Assembly (NCBI RefSeq): GCF_013141865.1
Contig: NZ_RCST01000001.1
Span: 248,001-312,000, forward strand
Source of the DNA: Methylomonas sp. ZR1
GTDB lineage: Bacteria > Pseudomonadota > Gammaproteobacteria > Methylococcales > Methylomonadaceae
DNA length: 64,000 nucleotides
Direction of reading: 5' to 3'
Positions 33,209 through 42,707 of this stretch are shown here, in pieces. The first letter of the stretch is position 1. Every line of letters begins with the position of its first letter. The notes beneath the pieces are model-generated. The model was not told the DNA's origin. It saw only the letters and a program-made list of their open reading frames with translations, and ran no database searches. The position numbers and the translations under genes were made by a program.

Positions 33209-35608
33209 ATGAAAAGAAAAATAATCAGTTCCGTAGTTCTCGCATGTACGTTTTTATTGCAAACAGCGGCATGTTCCTCGCCGGAGGAATCTGCTCGGAG
33301 TCATTTGCAAAAAGGTAAGGAGCTTTTTGAAAAAGGGGAATTTGATAAGGCATTGCTTGAGTTGAAGACAGCCAGTCAAAGCAGCGATAAGTTTGGTGAG
33401 ACCTATTTCTATATGGCCCTATTGGACGAAAAAAATAATAATTTCAAGTCGATGCGGCAAAACCTGATTAGGGCCTTAGAGTTAGAGCCAAGTTTGACTT
33501 CCGCAAAAATAAAACTAGGTAAGCTCGATATTGTTTTTGGAGATCTGGAGAAAGCATTGGAGCAAGCGGAGTCAGTTTTGACAAGTGACTCAAGCAATAT
33601 TGATGCAAAAATGATCAAGGCATCGGTTTATATTAAGCAGTTGAAAAAAGATCAAGCAGCAGAAATAGTTGATTTTGTTTTAAAAGATAGCCCGGATAAT
33701 GTTGAGGCTTTGTCATTGCAAGCTGCTTTATTTGCTGAAAAAAATGAAATAGATCAAGCTTTGGGGGCAGTAAATAAGGCATTGGAAGTACAGCCCGCAA
33801 ACCTTCCTTTGCGCTTATTTAAGATAAAACTGGATGCAGGGCTGAATAACATAGATAGCGTAATAAAAGGTTATCAGGAGCTTATTCAGTTATACCCAGA
33901 TGCCGGTAATTTTAAGCTGAGCTTGGCTTCCATTTACTCGATGACTGATAAGCTTGAGGAGGCGGAGAGACTATTGAGGGAAATGGTCGAAAAATCAAAT
34001 GATAAAGTCGAGCCTGAAATAGTTTTGTTCGAATTTTTAAATGCTCGTGCTAAAGATCGAGTGATTCCTGAGTACAAGGCTATGCTTAACCGCCATCAAG
34101 GGCAACCTAAGGTGTTGTTAGAGCTCTCGAAATGGATGGTTGCGTCAGGATATGCTGAAACTGCTAAGGAAGGGTTAGAACAAGTTGTTCAGCTAGAAAA
34201 GAATAACGAAGCAGGCTTGTCAGCCCAGGTCATTCTTGCGGAAATTGCGCTAACGGAAAAGCAGTTTAGTGCTGTAGAAAGCTCTTTAAAAGATATTCTT
34301 AGTATCAATTCGGAATTGATTCAGGCAAATTTGCTTAAAGGTCGTTTTTTGCTGGCTCAAAATAAAACGGATGAAGCTATTGAGTTCCTTAATAAACTTG
34401 TATGGAACAAAACTAATGTAGACGACGTTTATTCTTTGTTAGGTGATGCTTATTTAATAAAACAAGATCGGAAACAGGCTGAGAAAAGTTTTAAACAGGC
34501 GTTAGAAGTTAATCCAGCAAATTTGGCTGCTTTTTCTCGTGTATATAGTAACTACGTACAGGCCGGGCAAAATGAAAATGCTAGGCAATATCTTGAAAAG
34601 GCTTTATCGCTAAAACAAAACGACATTTTATTGCTTACTAGTAAGGCTGAATTGGATATTTTAGAGAAAAAGTGGGATGGCGCCCAAGAGTCTATTCAAC
34701 GGCTAGCACTTTTTTCTAAAGATAAGGCGATGCCTATATATCTTCAAGCCAATGTTTTACAGGGTAAAGGTAAGTATGCTGAGGCAATTAGCTTGTATGA
34801 CAAGTTGATACAACAGTATCCTAATCATTTAAATTCTTTGATTAATTTAGTCAAATCTTACGAGGCTCTTGGGCAAAGAAATAATGCTGTTGCGTATTTG
34901 GAAAAGCTGCATGTAAAGTATCCTGATCAATTAAATACTGTCGGCGTACTGAGTGATATATACATTGCAAATAATGATTTTGTAAAAACCAAAAAGCTGC
35001 TGACGGATCAGCTTAAACATACTCCAAAAGCAGCATCGATTTATCTCGCTCTAGCAAGGGTTGAGGCAATGATGAATAAAAATATTTCTTCAGCCAAAGA
35101 TGTGTACTTGCGAGGATTGGAAGTCAATCCAAATGATCCTCAGTTAGCTATGGCTCTAGCTGCTTTGTATGAACAATTAAACGAAAAGGAAAATGCAATC
35201 AGGGTGTATAAAGCCGTACTCGATAAGAATCCCGATAATAACTTAGCTATTAACAATTTGGCCTCGTTATTGATAGAGTCAAACAGTCACGATGAGATTA
35301 GTCAAGGAATGGAGTTAGCAAAAGTATTTAAAGATTCCGAGAATTCGTATTTTCAAGACACATACGCTTGGGCATTAATTAAAGCTGGTAGTAATGAGGA
35401 GGGGCTTAAGTTATTACAGTCCTTGATTCTAAAAGAGCCTAAACTTCCTGAGTTTAGATATCACTTAGGAGTTGCGCACATGAATGCTGGTAATAAAGCG
35501 ACTGCGATAAGTGAGCTTAAACAATCTATTAGTTTGTCTGAAAAACAGAAGCGAAATTTTTCCGGTAAAGATAACGCAAAAAAGATCCTTGAAGAAATAG
35601 AGAATTGA
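33209..35608 (+). CDS. prsT: PEP-CTERM system TPR-repeat lipoprotein PrsT
   Basis: Lipoprotein of 799 residues. The signal peptide ends with the lipobox LQTAAC. The rest is a long array of TPR repeats, for example GKELFEKGEFDKALLELKTA, IDQALGAVNKALEVQPANLPL, DRKQAEKSFKQALEVNPANLAAF and NEKENAIRVYKAVLDKNPDNNLA, each with the usual small-Ala and Pro-Asn-Asn pattern. It probably scaffolds exopolysaccharide assembly or PEP-CTERM processing in the periplasm (family inference). It starts the main polysaccharide transcription unit on the plus strand. The gene is markedly AT-rich compared with genes at 2-26 kb. Confidence 0.93.
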   Translation: MKRKIISSVVLACTFLLQTAACSSPEESARSHLQKGKELFEKGEFDKALLELKTASQSSDKFGETYFYMALLDEKNNNFKSMRQNLIRALELEPSLTSAKIKLGKLDIVFGDLEKALEQAESVLTSDSSNIDAKMIKASVYIKQLKKDQAAEIVDFVLKDSPDNVEALSLQAALFAEKNEIDQALGAVNKALEVQPANLPLRLFKIKLDAGLNNIDSVIKGYQELIQLYPDAGNFKLSLASIYSMTDKLEEAERLLREMVEKSNDKVEPEIVLFEFLNARAKDRVIPEYKAMLNRHQGQPKVLLELSKWMVASGYAETAKEGLEQVVQLEKNNEAGLSAQVILAEIALTEKQFSAVESSLKDILSINSELIQANLLKGRFLLAQNKTDEAIEFLNKLVWNKTNVDDVYSLLGDAYLIKQDRKQAEKSFKQALEVNPANLAAFSRVYSNYVQAGQNENARQYLEKALSLKQNDILLLTSKAELDILEKKWDGAQESIQRLALFSKDKAMPIYLQANVLQGKGKYAEAISLYDKLIQQYPNHLNSLINLVKSYEALGQRNNAVAYLEKLHVKYPDQLNTVGVLSDIYIANNDFVKTKKLLTDQLKHTPKAASIYLALARVEAMMNKNISSAKDVYLRGLEVNPNDPQLAMALAALYEQLNEKENAIRVYKAVLDKNPDNNLAINNLASLLIESNSHDEISQGMELAKVFKDSENSYFQDTYAWALIKAGSNEEGLKLLQSLILKEPKLPEFRYHLGVAHMNAGNKATAISELKQSISLSEKQKRNFSGKDNAKKILEEIEN

Positions 35609-35635
35609 GCAGGTAATTGGGTAACTACTTAGATT

Positions 35636-36319
35636 ATGATTATGCCGATATTTAAAAAAAAGTTGTTGTATTGTTTGATAGCTTCTGCCCTTGTTTCTAG
35701 TATTGTTGGGTGTTCTCAGCCTTTACTTGAGGATATGCAACAGACTGCTGACTATACTTATCAGATAGGGCCTGGCGATAGTGTCAATATTTTTGTTTGG
35801 GGAAACCCAGAGTTATCTACATCAGCGCCAGTGCGTCCGGATGGAAAGATAACTGTTCCTTTAGTAGAAGAATTGTTGGCCAGTGGTAAAACGCCATTTG
35901 AACTTGCTCGGGACATTGAGAAGGTGCTTTCGACTTATATAAAAAGTCCACAGGTAGTTGTTATGGTTAGCGGATTCAAAGGGATTAGCACTCAGCAAAT
36001 CAGGGTCATTGGGAGAATTGGCGGTGGCGGTGGTGGAGCCAGTGGTGGAGCTGGTGGTGGAGCTGGTGGTGGTGGCGTAGGACGTTACCAGGGTAAATCT
36101 ATTCCATACGAGAGGGGAATGACGCTATTGGATGTTATTATTCAAATTGGTCTGAACCAATATGCTGATGGTAATAGAGCCAGTGTTATCAGGGATGTGA
36201 ATGGAGAATTGAAGCCGTTTGGCGTAAGGATTGACGACCTCATTGATGATACAGATTTGTCAGCTAATGTCTTGATGATGCCTGGGGACATTTTAATTAT
36301 TCCCGATGCGTATTTTTAA
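35636..36319 (+). CDS. Exopolysaccharide export lipoprotein (Wza/EpsE type) with glycine-rich insertion
   Basis: Periplasmic/outer-membrane export protein of about 227 residues. The signal peptide has lipobox SSIVGC (C26). The export domain YQIGPGDSVNIFVWGNPELSTSAPVRPDGKITVPLVEEL is typical Poly_export and is followed by a SLBB-like domain (IPYERGMTLLDVIIQIGL). An unusual tract of about 21 residues, nearly all Gly with a few Ala and Ser (129-149, encoded near 36020-36082), sits between QIRVIGRI and the SLBB part, where relatives go straight into a short loop. It looks like a repeat-expanded linker. The ATG at 35642 is an equally good start. It precedes the chain-length determinant by 77 bp. 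Confidence 0.9.
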   Translation: MIMPIFKKKLLYCLIASALVSSIVGCSQPLLEDMQQTADYTYQIGPGDSVNIFVWGNPELSTSAPVRPDGKITVPLVEELLASGKTPFELARDIEKVLSTYIKSPQVVVMVSGFKGISTQQIRVIGRIGGGGGGASGGAGGGAGGGGVGRYQGKSIPYERGMTLLDVIIQIGLNQYADGNRASVIRDVNGELKPFGVRIDDLIDDTDLSANVLMMPGDILIIPDAYF

Positions 36320-36396
36320 GTGTTTGTAAGAAGGTAGACTTTTTCTGTAGGTAGTATGTCCATTAATTTTAGATTGAAAACAACGGCTAGTTTAAT

Positions 36397-37944
36397 ATGC
36401 AGCAAGATCTTTCCGAAGTTTATTTTTATTTGAAAGGTACTTTAAAGTACAAGCGCCTTGCCATCGTTTTCGCTTTGGTTGTTTGTTCAGCTGCTTGGGC
36501 GTACATTTTTATGATGCCTGATAAATTTGAATCGAAAGCCAAAGTTCATATTGATTCAGCTACAGTGATTAGGCCTCTCATGAGAGGTATGGTTATAGAG
36601 CCTGATATATCTGCGCTGATCAGAATAATCCAGCAGCTAATGTTTACGAGACCTAATCTTGAAAAAATTATTTCGCTATCTCAGCTAAGTAGATCGCAGG
36701 ATAGCTCAGGATCTGCTACGGAATTGATTGAGAAACTTAAGAAGGACATAACAATTGCAGGAGGCAGAGGAGATATATTCGATATTGCTTATACCTCACA
36801 AGATCCTGAAGTTGCGAAGAGTGTGGTCCAGGCTGTTCTTACAGTGTTTTCTGAACAAACAGAGGGCAAAGCATTGGCTGATGCGAGTGATGCGCAACGT
36901 TTCATCGAACAGCAGATACGAGAATACGAGATTAGGCTGCAAGATGCTGAAAAAGCGAAAGAAGAATTTAAACGCGCAAACATTGATTTACTTAACGGCT
37001 CAGATCAATTTCAGAGTTTGCAGAAAATGAAGGAGCAGTATCTAGATGCCAACACGGCTCTAGATCAAGCTATTTCTCGACGAAATGTATTAGCGGAGCA
37101 GGTTGCTGAAATCCAAGAGTCTGAAGAAGACTGGGGTCTGCCGACATCCACTCAGGAAGTATCTGCAGATAATGCAAGAATAGAATCTTTGAAAGATAAG
37201 CGCACTGAATTGTTGCTGAAATACACCGAACGCCATCCGGAAATAATAGAAATCGATAAGCTGATTGACACGCTGAAAAGTCAAGAAAATCAAACTAAGA
37301 CGAGTCAGACGCAAGCAAATGGAGATATACAGGCAGGTCTTTCCGAAAGTATTGGCGCCGAGAAAATGGCGAATCCCTATGTTCAGGCGTTAAAAATGGG
37401 GTTTGACAATGCTCAGGCTGAAGTTGCTTCTAGTCAAACTTTGGTTGATTCAATTCGAAACAGGATAGCAAAGCTTGAAGAAGGTTTGAATGAAAGATTG
37501 ACCATAGAAACGGAAATGAAAAATCTTAACCGGGACTATGAAACGATAAGCGGCAAGTACGCCGAGTTGCTGGATCGGCGTGAACAGGCTCATATTACCG
37601 AACGCGTTGATGATCAGACATCTCGTTTGAAATTTAAAATTGCTGATCCCCCTAGTAAGCCCAACAAGCCTAGCTCACCTAATAGAAAATTATTTTATTC
37701 TTTCGCGCTTTTGGTTGGGGTTATTTTAGGATTTGGTGTCGCGTTTTTGGTTTATTTTATACGTCCAGTGTTCATGTCAACGAGACAAGTAAGGATTGTG
37801 ACCGGCCTACCATCCTTAGGTAGTGTGTCTCTTACCTCGCAAGGCATAAGTCAAACTAATAATATTGACTGGTTACTTATTTCGACTTTTGCAATATTGC
37901 TAAGTGGTTATATCGGTATCATGATATTTGAGATATTCAAATAA
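36397..37944 (+). CDS. XrtA-system polysaccharide chain length determinant (Wzz family)
   Basis: Inner-membrane Wzz/GNVR protein of 515 residues that controls polymer length. Transmembrane helices lie near residues 22-40 (LAIVFALVVCSAAWAYIFMM) and after the coiled periplasmic part (FYSFALLVGVILGFGVAFLVYFI), with a third C-terminal segment (ISTFAILLSGYIGIMIFEIF). The Wzz motif DPPSKPNKPSSPNRK precedes the second helix, as in chain-length regulators. The periplasmic region is rich in heptad-like coiled coil (IEQQIREYEIRLQDAEKAKEEF). The tyrosine kinase gene follows after 23 bp; the pair acts together in Wzy-type systems. Confidence 0.92.
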   Translation: MQQDLSEVYFYLKGTLKYKRLAIVFALVVCSAAWAYIFMMPDKFESKAKVHIDSATVIRPLMRGMVIEPDISALIRIIQQLMFTRPNLEKIISLSQLSRSQDSSGSATELIEKLKKDITIAGGRGDIFDIAYTSQDPEVAKSVVQAVLTVFSEQTEGKALADASDAQRFIEQQIREYEIRLQDAEKAKEEFKRANIDLLNGSDQFQSLQKMKEQYLDANTALDQAISRRNVLAEQVAEIQESEEDWGLPTSTQEVSADNARIESLKDKRTELLLKYTERHPEIIEIDKLIDTLKSQENQTKTSQTQANGDIQAGLSESIGAEKMANPYVQALKMGFDNAQAEVASSQTLVDSIRNRIAKLEEGLNERLTIETEMKNLNRDYETISGKYAELLDRREQAHITERVDDQTSRLKFKIADPPSKPNKPSSPNRKLFYSFALLVGVILGFGVAFLVYFIRPVFMSTRQVRIVTGLPSLGSVSLTSQGISQTNNIDWLLISTFAILLSGYIGIMIFEIFK

Positions 37945-37967
37945 AGCCGTATTAAACAGGTACACAT

Positions 37968-38867
37968 ATGAGCATTATAGAGAATGCGCTGAAAAAGGCA
38001 GGGAGCCAAGGGTTAGTTGTGGAAAATAATAGTCAAGAGTCGGCTACCACAGCTAAACCTGATAGGGGTTTCAGTGAAACCAATTTAGAATTGACTGGGT
38101 TGCGAGAATCTTCCGGGGCATTTTCGCCCGAACAACAGGTTGTTGTTGATTGGGCTAGTTTGGCGGAAAACGGTTTTATAGATAATAATAACGCAAAATC
38201 TCAGCTAGCTGAAGAATTTAGAGTTATTAAGAGGCCTTTGGTAAACAATATACAGGGCGCAGAAAATAATGGAATTAATCGTTCTAATTTAATTCTTATT
38301 TGCAGTAGTTTGCCTGGGGAAGGTAAGACATTTGTTTCAATTAATTTGGCTTTGAGTATTGCTAACGAAAGAGATAAAAAAGTTTTGCTTATAGATGCTG
38401 ATGTGGAAAAGCCAAGTATATCAAAACAATTAGGGATTAATAGCCCTCGAGGCTTAATAGAGTATTTAGAAGATGATAAAGTAACTTTTTCAGATATTTT
38501 GTTAAAAACAGATCTTCCAAATCTTAGTTTAATTACAGCGGGTAAAAGACATAAATACTCAACAGAGTTGTTATCAAGTCAGCGGATGTATTTGTTCGCG
38601 GAAGAAGTGAGTCGGCGATACAAAGATCGAATTGTGATTTTTGATTCACCTCCGTTGTTAGTTGCTACTCAAGCCCAAATACTTGCGGAACTTGTAGGTC
38701 AAGTAGTGCTGGTGATTGCGGCGGAAGTAACCCCTCAGAGCGTGGTTAATGAGTCAGTTGCGAAGCTTAGTAATTGCGATGTTGTTATGACCCTTCTGAA
38801 TAAAACAAGAAAAGAGATAGATATATACGGTCACAATTATAGTTATGGGAAATATGGACATTTGTGA
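37968..38867 (+). CDS. XrtA-associated tyrosine autokinase
   Basis: Cytoplasmic BY-kinase partner of the chain-length determinant, 299 residues. Walker A is SSLPGEGKT (113-121), Walker A' is VLLIDADVEKPS, and the conserved proline-rich IVIFDSPPLL is Walker B. The C-terminus carries tyrosines (IDIYGHNYSYGKYGHL) that fit the autophosphorylated tail. The opening MSIIENALKKA is characteristic of this exosortase-linked branch. The last 23 bases overlap the following beta-barrel gene. Function in polymer export control follows from family membership and from the adjacent Wzz protein. Confidence 0.93.
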   Translation: MSIIENALKKAGSQGLVVENNSQESATTAKPDRGFSETNLELTGLRESSGAFSPEQQVVVDWASLAENGFIDNNNAKSQLAEEFRVIKRPLVNNIQGAENNGINRSNLILICSSLPGEGKTFVSINLALSIANERDKKVLLIDADVEKPSISKQLGINSPRGLIEYLEDDKVTFSDILLKTDLPNLSLITAGKRHKYSTELLSSQRMYLFAEEVSRRYKDRIVIFDSPPLLVATQAQILAELVGQVVLVIAAEVTPQSVVNESVAKLSNCDVVMTLLNKTRKEIDIYGHNYSYGKYGHL

Positions 38868-40524
38868 CAGTAATCGTCTTTCCGGTTTATCTCTAGCTAC
38901 CTTGCTTTCTGGTTTAAGTGTTGGCATGGTTTTACATTCTAGCGTCGCAATGGCGCTAGATTGGAGATTTAGTCCGAGTTTGTCGGCGAGTGAAATATTT
39001 TCTGATAATTTGGCGCTTTCTGAAAATAACAAAAAGAGCGGTTTTGTCACCGAGATTAGTCCTGGAATTTCGTTGTATGGGAATTCTCCGTGGAGTAATT
39101 TCAATTTAAATTATCGTATGCAAGGTCTCTATAATGCGGGTGGTAGAGATGCTATAGATGTAAATCATCAGCTTAATATGAGTTCTTTGTATCAAGCTGT
39201 TCGTAATACTCTTTTTCTGGAAACTGCAAGCTCAATTAGCCAGCAAAATATTAGTAATTCCTTTGTTACGACTGATAATATTTCTGGGAACGGAGGGCGG
39301 ACTGAAGTAAAGACATTTAGTATTTCACCCTATTGGACGCCTCGTTTTGGCCAGTTTGCAACGGGTTTAGCTAAAGTCGGTTATAGTAAGTCTTCCTTTG
39401 AGAATTTAAATGGATCTGCGGTCACGCCGCAGTTGTCGAGTTTAGTGTCTGATTCAGATACTATTACGCGCCAGGCTAGATTGTCCAGCGGCAGTTATTT
39501 TAATAGAATTAATTGGGGATTAAATTATTCGTCGCAAGAACAGAGTAGGGTTGTCGGGCAAGATGTTCGATTTGAACAATATCAAGGTAATGCCCGGTAT
39601 TATATCAATAACAAATTCAACCTTTTCGGGCAAGCGGGGTTTGAAAATAACGATTTTCAGACCTCGGCCAACAGCATAAGTAATGGTTTTTTTTATACTG
39701 TAGGTGGTCAATGGACGCCAAGCAAGTGGTATTCGCTTGAGGTCGGTATTGGTAATAACAAGCATGCTACGTTGCAATTTAATCCATCGGAAAATCTTAG
39801 TTCGACTATTACGTATCGTAATAAAGATGTTGGGTTAAACACTGGCGATTCCTGGGATGCAAACTTTAATTATCGAGCTAAGCAGGCCACTATTGCATTC
39901 AATTATTCCCAGGAGACAACTACACAGCAGCAATTGTTTGCCGAGCAGGGGTTTTTTCTTCGGGATGCATCGGGTAGTTTGACTCAGGTGGTTAATACTC
40001 AAGATTTAATTGCTCAGGGATTTCTCACGCCGGGCCCTACTGATCCTGTGACCGGAAGATCATCTTTAATTCGAGGTCCCAATTTTAACAATACTCAATT
40101 AGTTTTCAATCCGTTTGATTTGGTCAACGACGTGATTATTAGAAAACGTGGAAATCTTTCTTTCTCGTACCAAACGGGCAAGAGCAGTTATACCGCTTCG
40201 GTATTTAACGAACGTAGAACATATGAGGTTCGTTCTGGAGAAGACATGTCATATGGTGTTACGGGTAGTTGGCAATGGCAATTTGCTTCTAGAATGGATC
40301 TTTATTTGCGGCCGTCTTGGCAGCACACCGACGGAGAGTTGACCAGCAATTCTCGATATGATGTTGCTTTGGGGGTTAGTAGGGGGATTCCGATTAATCT
40401 TGGGAGGCCCTTATTAATGGATACTAGGCTCGAGTTTCGACATATCAATCAAATATCTGATTCGTCTCAATTTAACGGTTATGTTGAAAACAGGGCGACA
40501 GCCAATTTTAACGTACGATTCTAA
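38845..40524 (+). CDS. PEP-CTERM system-associated outer-membrane beta-barrel protein
   Basis: Secreted protein of about 559 residues. A signal peptide (LSGLSLATLLSGLSVGMVLHSSVAMA) is followed by alternating, aromatic-rich strands such as FNLNYRMQGLYNAGG, FGQFATGLAKVGYSKSSF and YNYSSQEQSRVVG-type repeats. The last residues NFNVRF end with Phe, the usual C-terminal residue of outer-membrane beta-barrels. No enzymatic motif is visible. The family is known only from exosortase-type polysaccharide loci and is presumed to form the outer-membrane pore or surface element. The start is in the 23-bp overlap with the kinase (ATG at 38845, or 38854). Confidence 0.85.
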   Translation: MGNMDICDSNRLSGLSLATLLSGLSVGMVLHSSVAMALDWRFSPSLSASEIFSDNLALSENNKKSGFVTEISPGISLYGNSPWSNFNLNYRMQGLYNAGGRDAIDVNHQLNMSSLYQAVRNTLFLETASSISQQNISNSFVTTDNISGNGGRTEVKTFSISPYWTPRFGQFATGLAKVGYSKSSFENLNGSAVTPQLSSLVSDSDTITRQARLSSGSYFNRINWGLNYSSQEQSRVVGQDVRFEQYQGNARYYINNKFNLFGQAGFENNDFQTSANSISNGFFYTVGGQWTPSKWYSLEVGIGNNKHATLQFNPSENLSSTITYRNKDVGLNTGDSWDANFNYRAKQATIAFNYSQETTTQQQLFAEQGFFLRDASGSLTQVVNTQDLIAQGFLTPGPTDPVTGRSSLIRGPNFNNTQLVFNPFDLVNDVIIRKRGNLSFSYQTGKSSYTASVFNERRTYEVRSGEDMSYGVTGSWQWQFASRMDLYLRPSWQHTDGELTSNSRYDVALGVSRGIPINLGRPLLMDTRLEFRHINQISDSSQFNGYVENRATANFNVRF

Positions 40525-40535
40525 ATAGAAACTAC

Positions 40536-41570
40536 ATGTACGACGGATTTTATAATCTCACCCAAAAGCCTTTTCAGTTAAGCGCCGACCCAGATTTCTT
40601 TTTCCAGAGCTCTGTGCATAAGCGTGCTTTAGCTTATATGCATTACGGCTTGACGCAAGGTGAAGGCTTTGTGCTCGTTATCGGCTCACCTGGCACAGGT
40701 AAAACTATGCTGGTAAAGAGTTTGATAAAAAATTTGAATAAGGAGAAATTGTTAATTGGTGTGATGATGACTTCTCAAGTGGGTCCCGAAGACACCTTGC
40801 GGATGGCTGCATCGACATTTGGTTTTTCATTTTCCCTAACGGATAAAGCTAGTTTATTATCGGGATTCGAAAAATTTATCGCTGAAAAAGCCAGAGAGGG
40901 GAGGCGATTATTGTTAATCGTAGATGAAGCACAAAATTTGCCTAAACAGTCCTTGGAAGAGTTGCGCATGCTTACCAATTTGGATGTAAACGGCAATCCC
41001 GTTTTTCAGGTGTTTCTGGTTGGGCAAACCGAATTGAAACGTACTGTATACTCCGCGGATATGGAGCAGCTGAAACAACGGATTGTATCCACATTTCAAC
41101 TTGATCCGTTGGATTTGGAAGAGACTAAAGAATATATACTTTTTAGGTTGCAAACTGCCGGCTGGACGGGAACTCCCGAGTTTACGCCCAGTGTTTTCGA
41201 GGTAATTCATGAGTTTAGCGGCGGTATTCCTAGGCGCATTAATTCCTTGTGTGATCGTCTGCTATTGTTCGGTTATTTGGAGGAGTTGAAGCTGCTGGAT
41301 GAGCAGGCGGTCACCAAAGTGATTGTCGAGGTTAAGGAAGAAATGCTACTCGAAGCCGCTGACGAGGAGTATGAGAATTCCATGCCGCCTTTACATCGTT
41401 TCAGTGGTGTTGACTCAGAATCTCTTGAGCATCGGATTGCCAGGCTAGAAGACGTTGTCACTAATCTTCGAAACAGTCTGAATAAAGAAAAAGCGTTGCT
41501 TAGAAAAGCTATTCTGCTGCAATTGGATATGGATGCCGTATACAGCGATACAACAACCTCCCTGGATTAA
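40536..41570 (+). CDS. XrtA-associated ExeA-like AAA ATPase
   Basis: P-loop ATPase of 344 residues. Its opening MYDGFYNLTQKPFQLSADPDFFF matches the exosortase-linked ExeA-type family. Walker A is GSPGTGKT (50-57) and Walker B is LLLIVDEAQNL (about 115-126). The sensor and arginine-rich GGIPRRINSLCDRLL follow, and a C-terminal coiled segment (ESLEHRIARLEDVVTNLRNSL) suggests oligomerisation. ExeA-type ATPases help assemble cell-envelope export machinery. It follows the beta-barrel gene by 11 bp and lies 3 bp before wecB, inside the main operon. Confidence 0.93.
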   Translation: MYDGFYNLTQKPFQLSADPDFFFQSSVHKRALAYMHYGLTQGEGFVLVIGSPGTGKTMLVKSLIKNLNKEKLLIGVMMTSQVGPEDTLRMAASTFGFSFSLTDKASLLSGFEKFIAEKAREGRRLLLIVDEAQNLPKQSLEELRMLTNLDVNGNPVFQVFLVGQTELKRTVYSADMEQLKQRIVSTFQLDPLDLEETKEYILFRLQTAGWTGTPEFTPSVFEVIHEFSGGIPRRINSLCDRLLLFGYLEELKLLDEQAVTKVIVEVKEEMLLEAADEEYENSMPPLHRFSGVDSESLEHRIARLEDVVTNLRNSLNKEKALLRKAILLQLDMDAVYSDTTTSLD

Positions 41571-41573
41571 AAA

Positions 41574-42701
41574 ATGTTCCCTAAAGTCTTGGTTTGCGTG
41601 GTTGGCGCGCGACCTAATTTCATGAAAATGGCGCCCATTATTAGACAGTTGCAAGCTGTTAGCCATTTGATCACTCCTTATTTGGTGCATACCGGTCAGC
41701 ATTACGACCAGGCCATGAAAGATACTTTTTTCCAACAGCTCGGTATTCCGGAGCCGGACAAAGATTTGGGGGTCGGATCTGGCAGTCACGCCGTGCAGAC
41801 TGCAAATGTCATGTTGCGCTTTGAGCCGGTTTTGGATGAGGTTAAGCCTTTTGCGGTATTGGTTGTCGGTGACGTCAATTCCACCATCGCCTGTGGGTTG
41901 GTCGCAGTGAAAAAGAACATTCCACTGATTCATGTTGAAGCCGGTTTAAGAAGTTATGATCGGCAAATGCCGGAAGAGATTAACCGGATTTTGACTGACC
42001 AGCTATCTGACTTGCTATTCACTACGGAACGTGCGGCGGCGGATAATTTGACAAGGGAGGGGATTGCAGAACTGCGGATATGCTTTACTGGGAACGTGAT
42101 GATCGACACGCTTTTGGCTAACTGCCAGCAAGCCTCTTCTTTGGCGGAAACATTGCAGCGATACGGTTCTAAGCAGGTTGTTTCGGAAAAAGCTTACGCC
42201 TTATTAACATTACACCGACCTTCTAATGTTGACGACCCCGAAACACTGGAGCGCTTGGTTCGGGTAGTGGGTGATATTAGTGAAAAACTCCCTGTGATAT
42301 TCCCGGTTCACCCACGCACACAGCAAAAAATTGCGGAAGCGGGTTTGCTGCAATTATTGCCGCAACAGCGAGTGATTATGTTGCCGCCGGTGGCATATCT
42401 GGAAATGCTTGGTTTGATGCAAGCAGCCCAATTGGTTTTGACTGATTCCGGCGGCTTGCAGGAAGAAACCACCGCATTGGGTGTGCCTTGTGTGACTTTG
42501 CGGGAAAATACCGAAAGGCCGATTACGATCACCGAGGGCACGAATACTATTGTGGGAACCGATCCGGCCAAAATCATGCAATGTGTTGATGATATTTTGC
42601 ACACTGGCGGTAAGAGTGGTCGAGTCCCGGAATATTGGGACGGTAAAGCGGCTGATCGCATCGTCGACGAAATTCTGCGTCGTTATGAGTTGGCAGGGTA
42701 A
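41574..42701 (+). CDS. wecB: UDP-N-acetylglucosamine 2-epimerase (non-hydrolysing)
   Basis: Enzyme of 375 residues that interconverts UDP-GlcNAc and UDP-ManNAc for polysaccharide precursors. GARPNFMKMAPII near the N-terminus, TGQHYDQAMKDTFF, HVEAGLRSYDRQMPEEINR in the middle and LTDSGGLQEETTALGVPCVTLRENTERPITITEGTN near the C-terminus are the family signatures. The catalytic acid and histidine region VHPRTQQKI is present. ManNAc-containing exopolysaccharide is therefore likely. It is positioned in the operon between the ATPase and the deacetylase genes with gaps of 3 and 6 bp. Confidence 0.96.
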   Translation: MFPKVLVCVVGARPNFMKMAPIIRQLQAVSHLITPYLVHTGQHYDQAMKDTFFQQLGIPEPDKDLGVGSGSHAVQTANVMLRFEPVLDEVKPFAVLVVGDVNSTIACGLVAVKKNIPLIHVEAGLRSYDRQMPEEINRILTDQLSDLLFTTERAAADNLTREGIAELRICFTGNVMIDTLLANCQQASSLAETLQRYGSKQVVSEKAYALLTLHRPSNVDDPETLERLVRVVGDISEKLPVIFPVHPRTQQKIAEAGLLQLLPQQRVIMLPPVAYLEMLGLMQAAQLVLTDSGGLQEETTALGVPCVTLRENTERPITITEGTNTIVGTDPAKIMQCVDDILHTGGKSGRVPEYWDGKAADRIVDEILRRYELAG

Positions 42702-42707
42702 AGCAAT

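Noticed and set aside
36020..36082. Glycine-coding repeat as a CRISPR or mobile repeat
   Set aside because: The repeats are in frame within the export gene, code only Gly/Ala/Ser and have no spacers; it is a low-complexity coding tract.
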